This document shows positions 60,823 to 64,000 of a DNA stretch of 64,000 nucleotides, one piece after another; the stretch's first letter is position 1, and every line of letters starts with the position of its first letter. Made by a program: the position numbers and the translations under genes. This DNA is from Protopterus annectens (Eukaryota > Chordata > Ceratodontiformes > Protopteridae), in assembly GCF_019279795.1 (NCBI RefSeq), contig NC_056744.1, positions 1,503,823,355-1,503,887,354 of the forward strand, in the 5' to 3' direction. The notes beneath the pieces were generated by a model. The model was not told the origin of the DNA and made no database searches. It was given only the letters and a program-made list of their open reading frames with translations.

Positions 60823-61578
60823 TGTCAAAGGAAAAACAACTTCAAAAAGATCAACACATGGCAGGTTTAGGTTAAGGCACTTTAATCTTGCAACAAGGAG
60901 ACAAAAACATGCTAATACAGAGTTAGTCTAACTAGAATCAGGAAGTGAAGCCATTCTTATACACTTCTTACAAGACATTGCCTACTAAGCTGACGTAATA
61001 AATCACGAGTTCTTTCAATATTATTTCATAGCAGCTGTTTGTCCATGATTTTCTGCTGGCATATCAAGTTAACAAAAAAACTTCCTAAGAAAAACAATGT
61101 GGCCTTGATGACCACCGGTCAGATAAAACTTCTCACTATGCAATGTTACCATTCAAGGTACTATGGCTAATTCGAGCACAAAGCAAGTACAGATTATAGT
61201 TCATTTTTTCAAGCAGTCTTTGTTCAACTGTATCTATCTTTTCTGCAGTTGTGCATGTTCTCATAACACGAACAGAGCTGATTGTTCAAGTTCAATAACA
61301 TTATAGAAAACAGTATTGTTCTATTCATTATTTTCCTGACCTAGCAGATAATCACCTGCTTCTCAGTAAGTTTCCAAAAGGCATAAACATGAATTTTGCT
61401 GTGCTAGCAAATACTAGGTCAGAGAGCATCTTGCAGTTTCAGAAAGCATATTGCAGTTTGAAAAGCATCTTGTAGTTTCATACAAAACTAAGCTGTACAT
61501 AAAATAGAATGAAATGTGTTAACCCTTTTAGCTTCTAATAAGCACTAAACATATACATTAATACATATTTTTCTAAAA
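60823..61578 (-). repeat. ERV 5' LTR
   Basis: About 756 bp matching the 3' LTR. The plus strand begins tgtcaaagg. The outer end has drifted (ttctaaaa where the 3' LTR has ttttaaca) just before the gggtg duplication. Confidence 0.92.
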
Positions 61579-61583
61579 GGGTG
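61579..61583. repeat. ERV target-site duplication, right copy
   Basis: gggtg, matching 51377-51381 and adjoining the end of the 5' LTR. Confidence 0.75.
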
Positions 61584-62116
61584 CTCAGAGGAGACCTGCT
61601 GTCCATCCTTCACCTGATCCAGGTGTCTCTTCCTGTGCTGCTCAACATATGTTTAGGACCATCATGGAAGCACAGGCACATTCCCATAAGTGTTCCAATG
61701 ATATTCTTAGGGTTGTAGATGTGGCGCAAGCTGGCATGCATGACTGCCTCCACTGTGTTGCTGATTCAGTGGATCGGGTGAATGACATGTTGGAATGAAC
61801 GGTGTCTGTCAGGGAACATTTGCCGGGAGGGGGATCGCATACTCATGGGTGCTGGTCAGCCACATCATCTACTGTTAGCCAATGTGGCCATGCCCAAGCA
61901 TGCCTACAAAGTGGCAGTACTTCCACTGCTCCATCAGTGGGTGAACTGTCCACACTCAGACATGGCAGACCATGGGGTCATAGTCCTGGGTGTACTTGTA
62001 AGGGGAGCTCATCAAGCAGACGTCAGTCATGTTCAGGTAGCAACAGTGCATCTGACCATGGGCATGGATGTGCCAGTGCAACCTTTGGCAGAACCAGTTT
62101 TCATGGTTGGGAATGA
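61584..62116 (+). pseudogene. Harbinger adaptor, exon 2 continuation (3' of the ERV)
   Basis: Downstream of the ERV the frame continues exactly in phase with 51058-51381 when the 5-bp duplication is counted once. It reads RRPAVHPSPDPGVSS, then an amphipathic helical stretch (HKCSNDILRVVDVAQAGMHD and DSVDRVNDMLE), a TGA at about 61796, and a Ser/Gly-rich tail (KGSSSSRRQSCSGSNS) to a stop at about 62116. C-terminal helices in adaptor proteins of this family mediate oligomerisation or transposase contact (inference). Confidence 0.6.
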
Positions 62117-63185
62117 CAACAATAAACTGCCATCTCTAGCATGCACAGTTCACACCTATCTGACATACCGAGATATCATGCTAGCACAGAGCTTGGCTGT
62201 TTTCATGCAGACATTCGCATACCAATTTCACATGGAGGACCCCTACAGACACACACACAACAGTTAGATGGTTCAATAGTGCAGTTTAAAACTCATTTTG
62301 TCTCACTGGCCATTTTTTGGTTTATCCAGATGTCTGCCTGCTTCTATTTCTTACTCACACGCACTCAATGACCTTTTGTGTCAACCTAGGCTTCCTGCCC
62401 CCCAGCACCCTGTGCAAGTGATGATAACTGTGACATATCCCTGTCTTCTATCTTTTGGATTCAGGGATACGTAAGGTTTGTGTCTGATGCACAGGGTGCA
62501 TAGCTGACTCACTGCTTAGCAGATCTGAGTTTGTGATGTTGAACTGGTAATTGTACCTTTGACTTATATTGGTCTTAGAAAGTTAGACAGTTGATAACAA
62601 TTTTTTTCATCTTTATTGTTAATGATCTTGTGAGCATTGTGAAGTCTGAAACTACAATATGTTTCATTCATTTCTAATTCCTCTCTTTAATAATTTTCCA
62701 GTACAAATGTATGGTGCTAAACTGAGGGCATGTAGTGACCATCACTACTTTGAGAGGTATGACTGTGTGAATCTTTGATGTGTGAGACCTACTACTTAAT
62801 AATGTACACATGTGAGTCAAATAAGTCTCTGCTGTCACATGTTAAGGTAATTTCTGTACAAATCACACACCTTTTACTTTCTCACACTACCAAGTAACAA
62901 AATTCAAGGATATGCCAGTCATTTATATTATTACACAGTACACTCCAGGTTCAGCACTTGCCTTGTAAATGCAGCAGTTGCAACAGTTTTAGTTCAGGGC
63001 TGACTCTGATGCAGGCAGTACACAGCCAATACATGGGTAGGTAAAGGCTGTGAGAGTTGCCTGGCATCAATGTTACTATATGTATGTGCATGGGAGGACA
63101 GTTTCAGGCCCTTTGGTGGTGAGTGAGTGTACTATGCATGGTCTCTTAGCCAATGTGAGGGCATATTGAGCATGCCTACATCTGT
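62117..63185. other. No gene recognised (between the two Harbinger genes)
   Basis: Unassigned sequence separating the 3' ends of the convergent adaptor and transposase genes. The A/T-rich stretch near 62595-62700 might hold 3' UTR signals, but none is clear. Confidence 0.4.
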
Positions 63186-64000
63186 CTACACCCACAGCAG
63201 CTGCTGGATCCCCCTATGATGTCTCATCTGTGTGTGGCTATAGTGACCTTGGCATTGGTGGTGGGATGTATTGTGTGCTCCTTCCCCTTGTTGATCCTGC
63301 TGAAGCTGTTTTCTCAGGCTGATGTTGTGTACATGGCACATACTGTGAATATGCATGTCCATGGATTGTACTGCTGGGCTTCCCCAGATGTATCTAGGCA
63401 CCAGAACTGCTTCAGCATCCCAAACACACATGCTCTGATATTTCTAGTTTGAGTGTGTGCCTCATTATGGTGTTCTTCAGTGGGTGTGTATGCATTTCTA
63501 ATGGGTGTCATCAACCATGGTTTCAGTGCATAACCTGCAACCTCCAGTAAATGGGGATATCCCTCTAGTGAACATCTGATACATTTGGGAGGTGTGCCAG
63601 ATATATGAGCCATGGTAACTGCCAGGGTTGCCAACACACACATATACAAGATAATTTCTTTGGCATTACACATGACTTAGCAGTTAACAGAGTGAAATCC
63701 CTTTCTATTAATGTAGAACCTTCCCTGTTCCCAGGTGGTGCCTTAATTTTGATATGTGTGCAATCTATGGAACTCAGTACTTCAGGGTAGTGTGCTACAG
63801 GGTAGAACTCCTGCATATTTCTGACCCTCTCCTCAGGAGTACTGGGAAAATATATGTGGTCACTGGCATGTTGGAGCATAGCATTCAGGAATTGATGGAG
63901 GATCCTGGATGCTGATGCCCATGACACCCCTAGCATGTCCCCTGTTTGTCTCTGAAAGGTACCTGTAGCTAAGATTCTAAGTGTACACATACCTCTGTCG
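63186..64000 (-). pseudogene. Harbinger (HARBI1-like) transposase, C-terminal two thirds, broken
   Basis: Enters from the right edge on the minus strand. LRILATGTFQRQTGDMLGVS (helix-turn-helix region), IYFPSTPEERVRNMQEFYPV, and LSSIDCTHIKIKAPPGNREG (first catalytic Asp of the DDE triad). After a frameshift near 63620: LLEVAGYALKPWLMTPIRNA (the G-D-x-GYPL-PWL block; its Asp reads V-A here), then EEHHNEAHTQTRNI-CVFGML (Glu region) and CAMYTTSA or, in the next frame, HVHNISLRKQ (family C-R-x-LHNI end). It is the DNA-cutting partner of the Myb adaptor at 48.6-62.1 kb. The catalytic second Asp position appears mutated. Confidence 0.82.

Larger units (their letters stand above)
51382..61578 (-). 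mobile_element. Endogenous retrovirus, gammaretrovirus-like, two LTRs, broken genes
   Basis: A complete minus-strand provirus: 5' LTR 60823-61578, leader, gag (interrupted by a PLE), pro, RT, RNase H, integrase, env, polypurine tract, 3' LTR 51382-52135. RT blocks (NTPLFPV, VQDLQAVN, YVDD), an MLV-type RNase H, one CCHC knuckle and an env with C-x6-CC place it with gamma/epsilon-type class I ERVs. The LTRs differ at roughly 20-25 positions by eye over ~755 bp (about 3%). All genes have stops or frameshifts, so no intact viral protein is encoded. Confidence 0.93.

Overview
This is a eukaryotic, almost certainly animal, repeat-rich window. It is A/T-rich and has long AT/GT microsatellites. I recognise no host protein-coding gene. 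Nearly everything identifiable is a transposable element or its relic: two L1/Tx1-like LINEs, four copies of one CR1-like LINE family, two Penelope-like elements (PLEs), one gammaretrovirus-like endogenous retrovirus (ERV), one Ty1/copia relic with a MITE-like insertion, Harbinger-type genes (Myb/SANT adaptor and HARBI1-like transposase) and one hAT relic. This mix suggests a vertebrate with a large, TE-dense genome (amphibian- or lungfish-like). That is an inference from TE content only.

Layout. 0.1-12.1 kb: an L1-like element with an exact 15-bp target-site duplication (TSD), holding a 5'-truncated CR1 inside its endonuclease domain and an unexplained ~3.2-kb stretch between ORF1 and ORF2. 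12.2-16.2 kb: mostly unrecognised, with a Myb/SANT relic and a (TG)n array. 16.2-17.5 kb: copia RNase H, split by a ~420-bp palindrome-rich insertion, followed by a polypurine tract and a probable LTR. 17.7-21.7 kb: the best CR1 copy (minus strand) with an intact 324-codon ORF1 (zinc-ribbon-like motif plus SGNH esterase). It is followed by a block of diverged tandem repeats at 21.9-22.8 kb. 26.0-28.4 kb: a third CR1 copy. 31.3-31.8 kb: hAT C-terminal relic. 36.9-44.6 kb: second L1-like element, split by a Neptune-like PLE (37.9-41.6 kb, minus) and carrying a 57-bp CR1 3' end. 44.9-48.6 kb: further Myb/SANT relics and tRNA-like SINE-like pieces.

48.6-64.0 kb appears to be one Harbinger-like locus. 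A Myb/SANT adaptor gene (+ strand, one intron) converges on a HARBI1-like transposase (- strand) that runs off the window end. The second adaptor exon is interrupted by a 10.2-kb ERV (51,382-61,578, minus) with a 5-bp TSD, and the adaptor frame is continuous across the insertion when the TSD is counted once. The ERV has both LTRs, gag, pro, pol and env, all broken except for readable blocks. Its gag is interrupted by a 1.12-kb PLE with a 15-bp TSD, two ~290-bp inverted arms, a GIY-YIG endonuclease domain, and a hammerhead-ribozyme-like motif in each arm.

The nesting gives a relative chronology: Harbinger, then ERV, then PLE; L1 then CR1; L1 then PLE. Apart from CR1 ORF1 and the small PLE endonuclease frame, every coding region shows stops or frameshifts.
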